64,000 bases of DNA from Mucilaginibacter lappiensis (GTDB lineage Bacteria > Bacteroidota > Bacteroidia > Sphingobacteriales > Sphingobacteriaceae): NCBI RefSeq assembly GCF_900155965.1, contig NZ_FTMG01000019.1:79618-143617 (forward strand). Direction: 5' to 3'. The position numbers were made by a program, and so were the translations under genes. Each line of letters opens with the position of its first letter. The stretch's first letter is position 1. Below are positions 33,322 to 43,311 of this stretch, piece after piece. The notes beneath the pieces were generated by a model that had not been told where the DNA came from, made no database searches, and saw only the letters and a list, made by a program, of their open reading frames with translations.

Positions 33322-34059
33322 TTATAATTTAAGCCTGAACGCGATTGATGGATAAGTATGTAAAATATCATCAGGAGTGAGCGTGTGGTAATACATGTTT
33401 ATTTTAGTACCTGCAGCAACCGTTTTGTTAAGCTTATACCAGAATTGGGGTTCGGCAAAAAACAATAATTGCTTTCCGTGCAACCCTATGGTTAAATTGT
33501 CACCATGATTTTTGTTTTGTGTCCAAATGGAAAAATCACCCGAAAACTCCATCCTGTAGTTAAATAGCCCCTTCCAAAAATAGAACGAGTACGACAGATC
33601 AGAACTGGGTTTTGCGAAAGTGGTATGTTTTAAATCAACCCCGCTGCTCACAAATGCGTTTCCCAGTTTAAAAGGATATGTTAAACCTATCGAATAGGTA
33701 TTTTGAATATAATAACTGTATTGTCTTGGCGTAGTGATGCCAAGTCCTCCGCTATATTGTATACTAATAAATATTTTAGGTTTCCAGAAACGAAACTGCT
33801 GGAATACCTGCATATAAAATTGCCCTATGTTTGATTGTTCGCCAGTAAAATCAACTTGAGTTTTTAATAAGAATGCACCAAGCTTAACAAAGGATTTAGT
33901 GGTATCCTGGATTTTAAAATATTCAAAGTAAAGCGTTGGGAAATTTTGTGGGTTGTGACTAGGATCCAATGTATGGCGCAGATCATAATGGAGCTGCAAT
34001 GATTGAGCACTAACATTGATGCCTAAAAATAACAAAACCGATAACAATAAAAATTTCAT
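33322..34059 (-). CDS. DUF5020 outer-membrane protein
   Basis: Start taken at MKFLLLSVLLFLGINVSAQ (ATG 34059), a clean signal peptide; the longer ATG 34089 is less likely. The mature part starts LQLHYDLRHTLDPSHNPQNF, a hallmark of the family, and holds about 12 alternating strands (FISIQYSGGLGI, YRMEFSGDFSIW) with a C-terminal AFRLKL strand. These are Tsx-like barrels. Substrate unknown. Confidence 0.8.
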   Translation of the reverse strand: MKFLLLSVLLFLGINVSAQSLQLHYDLRHTLDPSHNPQNFPTLYFEYFKIQDTTKSFVKLGAFLLKTQVDFTGEQSNIGQFYMQVFQQFRFWKPKIFISIQYSGGLGITTPRQYSYYIQNTYSIGLTYPFKLGNAFVSSGVDLKHTTFAKPSSDLSYSFYFWKGLFNYRMEFSGDFSIWTQNKNHGDNLTIGLHGKQLLFFAEPQFWYKLNKTVAAGTKINMYYHTLTPDDILHTYPSIAFRLKL

Positions 34060-34186
34060 GAATAAGATAAAAACGCGGCGATATTGCACATTGCAAAACT
34101 GGCGCAGATGGTATAATTAATGCGGTAAGGCAGCGGAAATCTTACGGAATTGTATATTTATAGCCTAAAGCCCTTTAGTTGACAAT

Positions 34187-35350
34187 ATGGACCATCCCGA
34201 TTATTTAGTTTTTTCGACTTTGTACCGAGAGGCATATGTGTTGTGTTTTAAACAACCGTTGAAACAACCCGTATCGGAAACGGAAAGCAAGCTCTTTTAT
34301 AATCAGATTTGGGAACATACTGGTCTTAGTATTGGCTGGCGCAGCCTAAAAAACTATTCTTTTTATGTATTGGGTAATGAAAATGAAAAACAAGAAAACC
34401 CATCGATAGCAACACTGGATGCACTTGCCCGGTACGTTTTAAAAGCACCTTATACAAACGAGGTCACCAGAAAAAATAACGAGGCTCATCATCCTTATTG
34501 GTTTTTATACCGGGAGCGTTATCTTGAAAAAGTAGAGGTAGCTCCAAAAGCAAAGAATCGTTTTCCGGTTTTCGCGGTATTAGGGATCATCATATTAATT
34601 TCCGGTATAGCACTTTATTGGTGGTATAAATCACAGGCAGCTCTTTCATTTACGGATGATTTTAAAAGAACTGATGAGCAGAGTTTTCAAAACAAGGGAT
34701 GGCAGGTGGTTAATAAGAATGATGAGTACTGGATGAAACGAAATAGCCTGGCGAACTCATTAACGTTATTTACTTTACCAGGAGATAACTGGCCCGATAC
34801 CTCCAGTGCGCCATCTATACAAAATCTGTTGATCAGGAAATTGCCCCAAAACTGCTTTAAAGCCGAATTGCAAATGGAAAGCTTTATTCCGGCCGGAGAA
34901 TGGCAGCAGGCGGGCCTTTTGTTATTAGCCGATAGTAGTCTTAACAGCCCAAGTATACGAATTTCATTGGGCTACAATGATTTCTTTGGTGGCAATCAAC
35001 AACCAAAAGAAGTTATCGTGCAGGCGATATCCACACCCGGAAACGGTGAAAAGCCAGAGGAATTTATCCATTTTAAAGTATTAGCACCCGATAGCGCGGC
35101 AGAAAAGCCCGTATTGTTTGGAAATTTAAAACACACAGCCCTGCGTATAGAAAAACAGGGTCGGCATTACCGGTTTCTTTATGCCGGTGGGTTAACGGTT
35201 AATGACGCTTTTAAAGAATTAGCCGTAAAAGATTTAATTACAGAACCTCGTTATGTAGCTATATTTGCCTTGAAAGGAAGAGTAAAGGATACTCCTGTTG
35301 TGCCGGTTGTTATCAGAAAGTTTATACTTCAACAATTACCGTGTGATTAA
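34187..35350 (+). CDS. Membrane protein with lectin-like outer domain
   Basis: 387 residues. The cytoplasmic N-terminal half (1-125, with GLSIGWRSLKNYSFYVLG and PSIATLDALARYVL) is followed by one membrane helix (about 127-147, FAVLGIIILISGIALYWW) and an outer part rich in beta strands from about 150 (FTDDFKRTDEQSFQNKGWQVV). That part resembles concanavalin-like sugar-binding domains of the DUF1349 type. No catalytic residues are evident. A terminator follows at 35407. Function unknown; possibly a glycan sensor. Confidence 0.6.
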   Translation: MDHPDYLVFSTLYREAYVLCFKQPLKQPVSETESKLFYNQIWEHTGLSIGWRSLKNYSFYVLGNENEKQENPSIATLDALARYVLKAPYTNEVTRKNNEAHHPYWFLYRERYLEKVEVAPKAKNRFPVFAVLGIIILISGIALYWWYKSQAALSFTDDFKRTDEQSFQNKGWQVVNKNDEYWMKRNSLANSLTLFTLPGDNWPDTSSAPSIQNLLIRKLPQNCFKAELQMESFIPAGEWQQAGLLLLADSSLNSPSIRISLGYNDFFGGNQQPKEVIVQAISTPGNGEKPEEFIHFKVLAPDSAAEKPVLFGNLKHTALRIEKQGRHYRFLYAGGLTVNDAFKELAVKDLITEPRYVAIFALKGRVKDTPVVPVVIRKFILQQLPCD

Positions 35351-35406
35351 CAATAACGTAACATAGAATTTTCCAATCCCTATAATTTTTAGTATATTTA
35401 TGTCAA

Positions 35407-35447
35407 CAGCCCGATTCCTTTTTTAAAGAAAACCGGGCTGTTTTGTT
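35407..35447 (+). terminator. Terminator after the 34187-35350 gene
   Basis: CAGCCCG pairs with CGGGCTG around a 20-base loop, then TTTTGTT. Confidence 0.8.
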
Positions 35448-35544
35448 AAGACTCCAACAGGGCCCAAAACTGACCATTTTATATGTATCTATTTAACAAT
35501 CAATAAATTAATACTTTTTAAAGTTTTTAAAACCACTCAAAACT

Positions 35545-35637
35545 GTGTTAAAATTTGTTAAAAAGTGTTAAAATGAGGGTTTTTCAAGCAGTTTTCGAGC
35601 AATTTTCCATCCATTTCGACCCGAAAAGTGTTAAAAT
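35545..35637 (+). repeat. GTGTTAAAAT iteron-like repeats before second ClC gene
   Basis: GTGTTAAAAT at 35545, 35565 and 35628, with a variant TTGTTAAAAA at 35556. Copies at 35545 and 35565 are 20 bases (two helical turns) apart. The rest of 35351-35761 is AT-rich and non-coding. May be a regulator array or simply biased sequence. Confidence 0.4.
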
Positions 35638-35761
35638 TTAAGGTTTAAAAAGTTTTATGGCCAGCAAATAAGCCAAACAATTGATGACACGGATTTTACT
35701 GATTTGAATATCTTAATACTTGCTCCAAATTTATACCTAAATTGCAGCCGGGAGGTTTTCA

Positions 35762-37609
35762 TTGAGTAAGTACAGTAAATTAAAACGTTTTCATAACTTC
35801 TTTAAGTTTCAGCGCGATTTCAGGGCCAACAGTGTTCAAAAGGTCAGGAGTTACGAGATCATATTGCTTTGGGTTCGCAAGAATCTTTCGCACAGCCATT
35901 TCCTGATACTATCGGGTATCTTAGTGGGTTGTACAGCTGGTTTGGCCGGGGTGGTTTTAAAAATGTTGGTGCATTATATCCATTATCTCATTACTTCCAA
36001 ATTTCAGTTTGAAGAGCAGGTTGTTTTTTACGTGGTATTCCCCCTGCTGGGTATTGTACTCACCACACTGGTCGTATTATATATTTACCGGGGTAACGAT
36101 CGTAAAGGGATCCCGGCCATACTATACGAAATTGCCCAGAACTCCAGCCTGGTATCACCGGTAAAAATGTACTCCCAAATAGTGCAGAGTGCCATTACGG
36201 TAGGTTTGGGTGGTTCGGCGGGTCTGGAAAGCCCCATCGCGGTAACGGGCTCGGCCATTGGCTCCAACTTTGCCAAAACCTACAAGCTAGATTATAAAGA
36301 CCGCACCCTGTTACTGGCTGCAGGCGCAACAGCAGGTATAGCTTCAGCATTCAATGCACCTATAGCGGGTATGATGTTCGCGTTTGAAATATTGCTTACC
36401 GGTGTGGTTTTTACCGATTTTATACCCCTGGTTGTTGCTGCCGTTTGCGGCAGCCTGGTATCCAGGATCATTTTGAACGAGGAAGCCTTATTTCAGTTTA
36501 CATCAAGACAGGCCTTTAATTATAAAAATATACCGTTCTATATTGTACTGGGCATTGCCTGCGGTTTGTATGCCCGTTACTTTGTGGTGATATCACAATG
36601 GGTGGAGCATCAATTTAAACACCTCAAAAGAAGCAGGTTACAAAAGGCCATTATAGCCGGGCTCTTGTTATCTATACTCTGTGTACTGTTTCCGCCTTTG
36701 TTTGGTGAGGGTTACTCAACCATTAAAGTGCTGGCCACGGGAAAGATAGAATCGGTAGTAGCGGTTAGCTTTTTTAAATATTTCACTTTTCATGAGTGGT
36801 TTATTTTATTGTTCCTGGGCTTTATTTGCCTGTTAAAAGCATTTGCCACCTCTATCACTATTTATGGCGGTGGTAATGGTGGTAATTTCGCGCCATCCTT
36901 ATTTGCAGGTGGTACTCTGGGTTATTTTATAGCAGTGGTATGCACCCAAATGGGGATCCCGAATGTACCTACAACCAATATGGTTATTGTGGGGATGGCG
37001 GGGGTAATGAGCGGGGTACTGTATGCACCGCTGACGGCTATATTCCTCATTGCAGAATCTAGTTCGGGATATGATCTTTTTCTGCCGCTGATGATCGTTT
37101 CGGTGGTGTCTTTCCTGATCGCTAAACGCTTTTCGGCCATTTCGCCCGACTTAAAACAACTAGCCGAAGAAGGCAAGATATTTACCCGCGAGCATGATCA
37201 AAACCTGCTCCTGCTGTTGCATACGTCTGATCTGATCGATCATGACATACAGGAAATCAGCATCTACGCCTCATTTACAGAATTGATTGAGCTGATCAGT
37301 GTGGGTAAGAAAAACTTTATTGCCGTAACCAATGATGATCATGTACTGGAAGGTATCATCAGATTAGATGATATCAGGCCGGTGATGTTTAATAAGGATA
37401 TGTATGATGAATTGAACGTACAGAAAGTAATGGTTACCCCTCCTGCTATTATTGACGCGGAGGATGATGTACGGGAAATTGTCAAAAAATTTGATGAAAC
37501 CAACACCTGGAATCTGCCGGTGGTTGATCAGCACAAATTTGTAGGTTTTATATCCAAATCAAGCGTGCTGAACCGTTACCGGCAATTGCTTAAGGAATAC
37601 TCCGGATAA
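35762..37609 (+). CDS. ClC chloride channel/transporter with CBS pair, TTG start
   Basis: 615 residues. The start is TTG at 35762, supported by a strong GGGAGG ribosome site at 35750-35755; no upstream ATG fits. ClC motifs: GIPAILYEIAQ, GGSAGLESPIAVTGSAIG (gating Glu) and GGGNGGNFAPSLFAGG. The two CBS domains occupy about 455-610 (MVTPPAIIDAEDDVREIV). This form lacks the extended tail of the other ClC gene and is only distantly similar to it. It is followed 15 bases later by DUF4202. Confidence 0.9.
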   Translation: MSKYSKLKRFHNFFKFQRDFRANSVQKVRSYEIILLWVRKNLSHSHFLILSGILVGCTAGLAGVVLKMLVHYIHYLITSKFQFEEQVVFYVVFPLLGIVLTTLVVLYIYRGNDRKGIPAILYEIAQNSSLVSPVKMYSQIVQSAITVGLGGSAGLESPIAVTGSAIGSNFAKTYKLDYKDRTLLLAAGATAGIASAFNAPIAGMMFAFEILLTGVVFTDFIPLVVAAVCGSLVSRIILNEEALFQFTSRQAFNYKNIPFYIVLGIACGLYARYFVVISQWVEHQFKHLKRSRLQKAIIAGLLLSILCVLFPPLFGEGYSTIKVLATGKIESVVAVSFFKYFTFHEWFILLFLGFICLLKAFATSITIYGGGNGGNFAPSLFAGGTLGYFIAVVCTQMGIPNVPTTNMVIVGMAGVMSGVLYAPLTAIFLIAESSSGYDLFLPLMIVSVVSFLIAKRFSAISPDLKQLAEEGKIFTREHDQNLLLLLHTSDLIDHDIQEISIYASFTELIELISVGKKNFIAVTNDDHVLEGIIRLDDIRPVMFNKDMYDELNVQKVMVTPPAIIDAEDDVREIVKKFDETNTWNLPVVDQHKFVGFISKSSVLNRYRQLLKEYSG

Positions 37610-37624
37610 GAATTATTTATAACT

Positions 37625-38218
37625 ATGAATAAGCTAAATGCCGTTTTTGAGCAATTTGATGCCTACAATCAAAAGGACCCCAACACTTTTGCCTGGGAAG
37701 GTATAAACTATCCCCAAGAATACTTTCTGGCTATTGAACTGTACAACTGGGTAAATAAGTTGGATCCTAATGCCAGCGAAGAATTATTGCTCGCATCCAG
37801 GAGTCAGCATATCGGTCGCTGGGAAATACCGCGCAACACCTACCCCGAAGGTCGGGAGGCCTATTTAAAATGGCGTAAAGACCTAGCCCTGTATCATGCG
37901 GAAAAAACGGCTACTATTATGGAAAACGTCGGGTACGATCCGGAGCAGATTGCCAGGGTACGGCAGATCATCCTGAAACAAAAGATCAAGGTAGACCATG
38001 ATGTACAAACGATGGAAAATGCGCTATGCCTGGTTTTTCTGCAGTTTCAGTACGAGGATTTCCACCCTAAATATGAAGCCGATAAGGTGATTAACATCCT
38101 CAAAAAATCACTGTTAAAGATGGATGCGCATGGCCACCAGTTTGCATTAAAGTTAACTTATACCAATCAAGGCCTTCATTATATAAAGGAAGCTTTAAAA
38201 CTTATAAACAGTAACTAA
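37625..38218 (+). CDS. DUF4202 family protein
   Basis: 197 residues, cytosolic. Conserved blocks include SRSQHIGRWEIPRNTYPEGR (about 58-77), YHAEKTATIMENVGY and an acidic KVDHDVQTMENALCLVFLQ. The His/Asp arrangement (H61, H90, D131-type) is compatible with an HD-like hydrolase, but that is a guess. It is 15 bases after the ClC gene and likely in one transcript. Confidence 0.85.
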   Translation: MNKLNAVFEQFDAYNQKDPNTFAWEGINYPQEYFLAIELYNWVNKLDPNASEELLLASRSQHIGRWEIPRNTYPEGREAYLKWRKDLALYHAEKTATIMENVGYDPEQIARVRQIILKQKIKVDHDVQTMENALCLVFLQFQYEDFHPKYEADKVINILKKSLLKMDAHGHQFALKLTYTNQGLHYIKEALKLINSN

Positions 38219-38408
38219 TCCATTCAAAGATTTTAGTATTTTCATTACAGAAGTCTAAGTCGATAAAAATATTTTGGACTATATTTCATTATAACATACT
38301 GTCCATAAATCACCAAATGCTTTGTAAAAAAGAACTGACATTTCACAACCAGTAGCTTTATAAACAAACAATTAGGTTGTTTAACCCTTTATTGATAAAT
38401 TAACAAAT

Positions 38409-40868
38409 ATGCCTAAGTGGGTTAAAACAACGTTAAAAATATTGAGTGGTATTATAGCCTTAGTTATAGTGGCTTTTATATGCGTTACTCTTTATGTGGT
38501 TTATAACAAACAAAAAGTGCTTAACCTCATCACTACCGAGCTTAACAAAAACCTGAATGGTACCCTTACCATCGGCGGGCTCGATCCTACTTTTTTTAAA
38601 GGCTTTCCGGGTGTATCAGTAGCGTTAAAGAATGTTACTCTGAAAGATAAACTTTGGGCCAACCATCACCATACCTTGCTGGATGCAAAAGATATTTATG
38701 TTTCTGTAGATGCCGGCGCCTTACTAAAAGGTACGGTATCTATTAATAAAGTGGAGGTTAGCAATGCTAAAATTGATCTGTTTACCGACAGCACCGGTTA
38801 TAGCAATACCGCAGTTTTTAAAAGCAATCACCAGGATAGTACAACAAAAACTAAAGAAAAAAGTAGCTCATCAACCCAGATTAAACGCTTTGAACTCAGC
38901 AACGTGAATTTTGTTGTTGATGACCGGAAAGCATTTAAATTATTTCAGTTTGAGGTGCAAGATATTGATGGTAAAATGGACTACCTCAGCACCGGCTGGA
39001 AAGCTCATCTCCAATTAAAAACATTGGTAAAAAGTTTCTCATTCAACACCCAAAAAGGAAGCTTTTTAAAAGATAAGCTTCTCAACGGGCCTTTTGACAT
39101 CAGTTATGATAACAAAAATAAGTTAATCACCGTAGCGCCTAACCAATTAGGCATTGGCGATGATACTTTTACCATTGGTGGTCAGTTTAGCCTGGCTAAA
39201 GACCCGGTTACTTTTACACTGAACATTGCCGACGATCATATCCTTTGGAAAAGCGCGTCAAATCTACTGGCTGCTAATATTACCAAAAGCCTGCGGATGT
39301 TTGATCTGGATAAACCTATTGCGGTAACCGCCGATTTGAAAGGTAGCTTCGGCGCCGGCGACCCTTTGCTTTATGTTACCTGTAAAGTAAAAGACAATAC
39401 ACTAACTACTCCTGCAGGTCGTATTGACAACTGTAGTTTCAGTGGGGTTTTCAGCAACAACTATATCAATGGTAAGGGTTTAACTGATGAAAATTCGGTA
39501 ATAAAACTTTATCATTTTACCGGCAACTACAAGCAATTGCCTTTTACAGTTGATACCGCTTTTATAAATAACCTAAGTACTCCTGTTGCATCGGGGATAT
39601 TTAAGTCGCACTTTGATGTAGAAAAACTGAACTCCGTTATTGGCGAACAGAGCCTGAAGTTTACAAAAGGTACAGCTGATATTAAAATGGCCTATAAAGC
39701 CGATCTGGTAAACTACGAGCTAAATAAGCCCCTATTGGACGGTGTAATTAATATTAAAAATGCCGATGTAAGCTATTTACCACGTAATCTTCATTTTAAA
39801 AATACAGGCGTTGCACTAAGGTTTTATAAGAACGACCTGTACATGAACAACATCCGGTTACAAACTGGTAATAGTGTGGTAAATATGGAAGGCAAGGTGA
39901 GTAATTTTTTAAACCTGTATTATACCGCACCCCAAAAAATACTGATCGTATGGCAAATAACAAGTCCGCAGTTGCATATAGCCGAGTTTTTAGGCTTTTT
40001 GAATGCCCGGCAAGGTGGGGTATCTTCAAAAAGTAAGGGCAGTAAAACCAATTTGAATAACCAGTTAAACACCGTATTTGATAAAGGTAGTGCCGAATTG
40101 CATCTGCGCGTTGCTAAAGTTTATTATAAAAAATTCCTGGCTACTGATGCCACCGCCGATCTTCTACTGGCCGATAACAGTATAAAAGTTCAAAATGTGA
40201 GCGTAAAAAATGCTGGCGGATCAGTAAAATTAGCTGGCAATATAGTACAGACTGGTGCGGCGAATACTTTTTTGCTCAACACGCAAATTGATAATGTTAA
40301 TATCAGCAACTTCTTTTATGCGTTTAATGATTTTGGATTAAAAAGCTTTACTAATAAAAATTTAAAAGGCCTTTTATCGGCACAGGCACATCTTACCGGC
40401 AGCATCAATAACGCGGGTAATGTTGTACCAAGATCATTAAACGGAGTTACTACTTTTGAGCTGAAGAAGGGCGCGCTGGTTAATTTTACGCCTATTACAA
40501 GTATAGGAAAATTCGCCTTCCCGTTTCGTGATCTGAAAAACATTACATTTTCAAACCTGAAAGGCAAATTTGATATTAATGGCGATAAAATTACCATCAA
40601 CCCTATGCAGATCAACTCAAGCGTATTGAATATGGATGTGGCTGGTGTATATTCTTTATCAAGGGGTACAAACATAGCGCTTGACATACCGTTGCGTAAC
40701 CCTAAAAAGGATACTGCTATAGTTGATCAAACTGAACGAAATAAAAAACGTATGCGGGGCATTGTTTTGCATATATTAGCTACAGACGGTGACGATGGCA
40801 AGATCAAGATAAAGTGGAACAAGAACCGGGCGAAAAAAGAAGAGACAAGCGCCGAAATAACCAACTAA
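38409..40868 (+). CDS. AsmA-family envelope protein
   Basis: 819 residues. One N-terminal membrane helix (about 7-29, TLKILSGIIALVIVAFICVTLYV) anchors a large periplasmic part of repeated beta strands. The AsmA start NLNGTLTIGGLDPTFFKGFPG is clear, and a late AsmA-like repeat (STFLL / FDINGDKITINPMQI) lies near residues 680-740. Such proteins are thought to help lipid transport or outer-membrane assembly. Single gene upstream of rpoD. Confidence 0.82.
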   Translation: MPKWVKTTLKILSGIIALVIVAFICVTLYVVYNKQKVLNLITTELNKNLNGTLTIGGLDPTFFKGFPGVSVALKNVTLKDKLWANHHHTLLDAKDIYVSVDAGALLKGTVSINKVEVSNAKIDLFTDSTGYSNTAVFKSNHQDSTTKTKEKSSSSTQIKRFELSNVNFVVDDRKAFKLFQFEVQDIDGKMDYLSTGWKAHLQLKTLVKSFSFNTQKGSFLKDKLLNGPFDISYDNKNKLITVAPNQLGIGDDTFTIGGQFSLAKDPVTFTLNIADDHILWKSASNLLAANITKSLRMFDLDKPIAVTADLKGSFGAGDPLLYVTCKVKDNTLTTPAGRIDNCSFSGVFSNNYINGKGLTDENSVIKLYHFTGNYKQLPFTVDTAFINNLSTPVASGIFKSHFDVEKLNSVIGEQSLKFTKGTADIKMAYKADLVNYELNKPLLDGVINIKNADVSYLPRNLHFKNTGVALRFYKNDLYMNNIRLQTGNSVVNMEGKVSNFLNLYYTAPQKILIVWQITSPQLHIAEFLGFLNARQGGVSSKSKGSKTNLNNQLNTVFDKGSAELHLRVAKVYYKKFLATDATADLLLADNSIKVQNVSVKNAGGSVKLAGNIVQTGAANTFLLNTQIDNVNISNFFYAFNDFGLKSFTNKNLKGLLSAQAHLTGSINNAGNVVPRSLNGVTTFELKKGALVNFTPITSIGKFAFPFRDLKNITFSNLKGKFDINGDKITINPMQINSSVLNMDVAGVYSLSRGTNIALDIPLRNPKKDTAIVDQTERNKKRMRGIVLHILATDGDDGKIKIKWNKNRAKKEETSAEITN

Positions 40869-40919
40869 ATTAAAAAAAGAGCATAATAAACCGTTATTAC
40901 ATCCCTGCGTCATGTAATT

Positions 40920-40954
40920 TTGACACAATAATAGCATTTAATTGAGTATCTTTG
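40920..40954 (+). promoter_or_regulatory. Promoter of rpoD (Bacteroidota type)
   Basis: A TTTTG -33 element ending at 40922 and a perfect TAnnTTTG -7 element (TATCTTTG, 40947-40954) are 24 bases apart, slightly long. It leaves a leader of about 220 bases before rpoD; the 40869-41181 gap holds no ORF. Confidence 0.55.
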
Positions 40955-41181
40955 TGCATCCATTTAAGAGATCATACATTTGATTAAACATTTATTGGTT
41001 ACTAACACCACGCTTCGTACTGCAATAACAGCATTAGCCAACCCTCGTAACTATCCCGGGTATAGTAAAATTTACAGAAGCAAAGTTTAATTTAATTTAT
41101 TTTTTAATACCGCCTGGTTAAGTTAGCCAGACAAAATCTTATCGGACTGTTTATTAGCTTGAAAAAAATCTATTCAAAAAA

Positions 41182-42042
41182 ATGAGACAACTTAAAATAT
41201 CCCAATCCATTACTAACCGCGAGTCTCAGTCGCTTGAAAAGTATCTGCACGAAATAGGCAAGGTAGATTTAATTAGTGCACAGGAAGAAGTGATCCTGGC
41301 GCAGAAGATCCGTGAGGGCGACCAGGCTGCATTAGAAAGGTTAACAAAAACTAACCTTCGCTTTGTAGTATCAGTGGCAAAACAGTACCAAAATCAGGGC
41401 CTTACCTTAGGCGACCTTATAAACGAAGGCAATTTAGGTTTAATTAAAGCGGCAAAACGTTTTGACGAAACCAAAGGCTTTAAATTTATTTCATACGCTG
41501 TATGGTGGATTCGCCAGTCAATATTATCTGCTGTTGCGGAGCAATCACGTATTGTGCGCTTACCTTTAAACCAAATTGGTTCATTAAGTAAGATACATAA
41601 AGCGGCTTCGAAATTAGAGCAGGAATTTGAAAGACAGCCAACCCCTGAGGAACTGGCAGAAGACCTGGAAGTATCTGTTGACAAAATTGCCGACTCACTG
41701 AGTAATGCCGGCCGTCAAATATCTATGGATGCTCCGTTTATACAGGGTGAAGAAAACACCCTGCTTGACGTATTGCAAAGCACTGATGCCGCGACTGATA
41801 CCGAACTGATGATGGACTCTCTTTCGCAAGAGATCAAACGTTCATTAAGTATACTTGCCGAGCGCGACCGTGAGGTTATTATTTTATTCTTCGGTTTGGG
41901 TGGTTATGCCCCTCACTCTTTAGAGGAAATAGGCGAGAAATTTAATCTTACACGCGAACGTGTACGTCAGTTAAAAGATAAAGCTTTGATGCGTTTGCGT
42001 CATAACTCCAAATCAAATCTTTTACAATCGTATTTGAACTAA
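41182..42042 (+). CDS. rpoD: Primary RNA polymerase sigma factor
   Basis: 286 residues, the short form of the housekeeping sigma factor in Bacteroidota. Region 1.2 (ESQSLEKYLHEIGKVDLISAQ), region 2 (NLRFVVSVAKQYQNQGLTLGDLINEG with the -10-reading WWIRQSIL), region 3 and region 4 (LAERDREVIILFFGLGGYAPHSLEEIGEKF, LTRERVRQLKDKAL) are all intact. Directs core polymerase to most promoters. Upstream is a matching TAnnTTTG promoter; a terminator follows at 42070. Confidence 0.96.
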   Translation: MRQLKISQSITNRESQSLEKYLHEIGKVDLISAQEEVILAQKIREGDQAALERLTKTNLRFVVSVAKQYQNQGLTLGDLINEGNLGLIKAAKRFDETKGFKFISYAVWWIRQSILSAVAEQSRIVRLPLNQIGSLSKIHKAASKLEQEFERQPTPEELAEDLEVSVDKIADSLSNAGRQISMDAPFIQGEENTLLDVLQSTDAATDTELMMDSLSQEIKRSLSILAERDREVIILFFGLGGYAPHSLEEIGEKFNLTRERVRQLKDKALMRLRHNSKSNLLQSYLN

Positions 42043-42069
42043 GTAATTACCGGGCATTAGCCCATGAAT

Positions 42070-42103
42070 AAAAAGCGGATGGCCAAAACCATCCGCTTTT
42101 TTA
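42070..42103 (+). terminator. Terminator of rpoD
   Basis: AAAAGCGGATGG pairs with CCATCCGCTTTT around a short loop, then T run. Confidence 0.85.
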
Positions 42104-42124
42104 TTTATACCAATTTCAGGGCAC

Positions 42125-42158
42125 AAAAAAAAGCATCCACACAATGTGCAGATGCTTG
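42125..42158 (-). terminator. Terminator of cold-shock gene
   Basis: AAGCATC / GATGCTT stem on the minus strand followed by eight T. Lies 22 bases after the cold-shock gene stop. Confidence 0.8.
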
Positions 42159-42179
42159 TACGATTATAATAATAGTTAT

Positions 42180-42368
42180 TTAACCTACTTTTACATTTAC
42201 CGCATTTAAGCCTTTTTTACCTTGTTCTACATCGTAGGTAACACTGTCGTTTTCACGGATAGTGTCAATAAGGCCTGAGGCATGTACAAAAACTTCGGCA
42301 CCACCATTGCTTGGTGTAATAAATCCAAAACCTTTGCTTTCATTGAAAAATTTTACTGTTCCTTGCAT
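42180..42368 (-). CDS. Cold shock protein (CspA family)
   Basis: 62 residues, slightly short for the family. Both RNA-binding motifs are present: KGFGFI (residues 12-17) and VFVHAS (26-31). An OB-fold that binds single-stranded RNA/DNA, acting as an RNA chaperone. Monocistronic with its own terminator; the 5' leader is short and AT-rich. Confidence 0.93.
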   Translation of the reverse strand: MQGTVKFFNESKGFGFITPSNGGAEVFVHASGLIDTIRENDSVTYDVEQGKKGLNAVNVKVG

Positions 42369-42635
42369 TATATTTTTATTTAATTAAGTAAAGATACGGT
42401 TAATAATCAACAATCAACTATAAATAAGGCAATTAAGTTTTTATTACATTTTGAGGTTTAAAAGGCCACTACCCAAAACTGCTTTATAACGCAGCCATAT
42501 CTCCTTTCCTTAAGCGTTTTACGCAGGCGCTTAGTGTGTAAAATACACCAATCATAATCTTTGATTTATCACGAATAAAATTACCATTCCTGATAAATTT
42601 TTATTAGTATTGTTTTTATTTAGATTAATTCCTAA

Positions 42636-43187
42636 TTGAATCGAATACTAGCTACATTTGTGCTTTTTGCACACCTGTTTAATGCAGGAGGCTATCTGGT
42701 GCTCAACCAATACCTGGTAAATCAGTCGGATAAGTTTGTGACCGATCAAATAAGCAAGGGTAAATACGATACCAATAATCTTATCGAAATAAAAATAAAA
42801 CAGCACCTGCCCCAAATACGGGATTGGAAAGCCTACGCGCGCGTATCGGGCCAAATTCAGTTAAACGGTGTAGCCTACAACTATGTAAAGCTTAAAATGA
42901 CCCGCGATACCCTATTTGTACAGTGCATACCAAACTATGAAACCACCAATCTACTTAATGAAAACATCATATGTGCCAAACAGGTAAATGATATTCCCGT
43001 AAGTAAAAAAGCGCATGAATCATCCGGCAAAAAAACCGGGGCCGATAATAAATATAATTTCCCCACAACCTCTAATATCCTTTTTGCGGCGTCTCCGGAA
43101 GTGAAAAAATTAAATACCTTCATTTATATCAGCATAAGACAGCCATTGATTCAGATTGCCGGCAGACCTCCGGAAACAATGGTTTAA
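42636..43187 (+). CDS. Hypothetical secreted protein before FecA-like receptor, TTG start
   Basis: 183 residues. The start is TTG at 42636. Hydrophobic N-terminus (ILATFVLFAHLFNAGGYLVL) suggests a signal peptide or anchor. The rest is basic, with a beta-strand KAYARVSGQIQLNGVAYNYVKLKM region. An AT-rich TTATTTAGATTAA just before the start resembles the half-site of the iron box at 13219. It is probably co-expressed with the FecA-like receptor 120 bases downstream. Function unknown. Confidence 0.55.
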   Translation: MNRILATFVLFAHLFNAGGYLVLNQYLVNQSDKFVTDQISKGKYDTNNLIEIKIKQHLPQIRDWKAYARVSGQIQLNGVAYNYVKLKMTRDTLFVQCIPNYETTNLLNENIICAKQVNDIPVSKKAHESSGKKTGADNKYNFPTTSNILFAASPEVKKLNTFIYISIRQPLIQIAGRPPETMV

Positions 43188-43227
43188 TATCTACTTCTTC
43201 CCAATTATTAATAAAGTTAGGCCATAC

Positions 43228-43311
43228 ATGATTGCTGCTCTGTTTTGCGAGAGCTTGATGTATGTGGTATTAACTGATATGCTGATCATTATATCAATTC
43301 CTCTTATATGA
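43228..43311 (+). other. Tiny ORF coupled to FecA-like receptor
   Basis: A 27-codon ATG-started ORF whose stop overlaps the receptor start as ATGA (43308-43311). The peptide is hydrophobic (LIIISIPLI). Too short to support as a protein, but the overlap suggests translational coupling or a leader peptide. Confidence 0.25.

Noticed and set aside
35545..35637. Plasmid-type replication origin (iterons)
   Set aside because: Only three or four copies, no replication initiator gene, and all neighbours are chromosomal.
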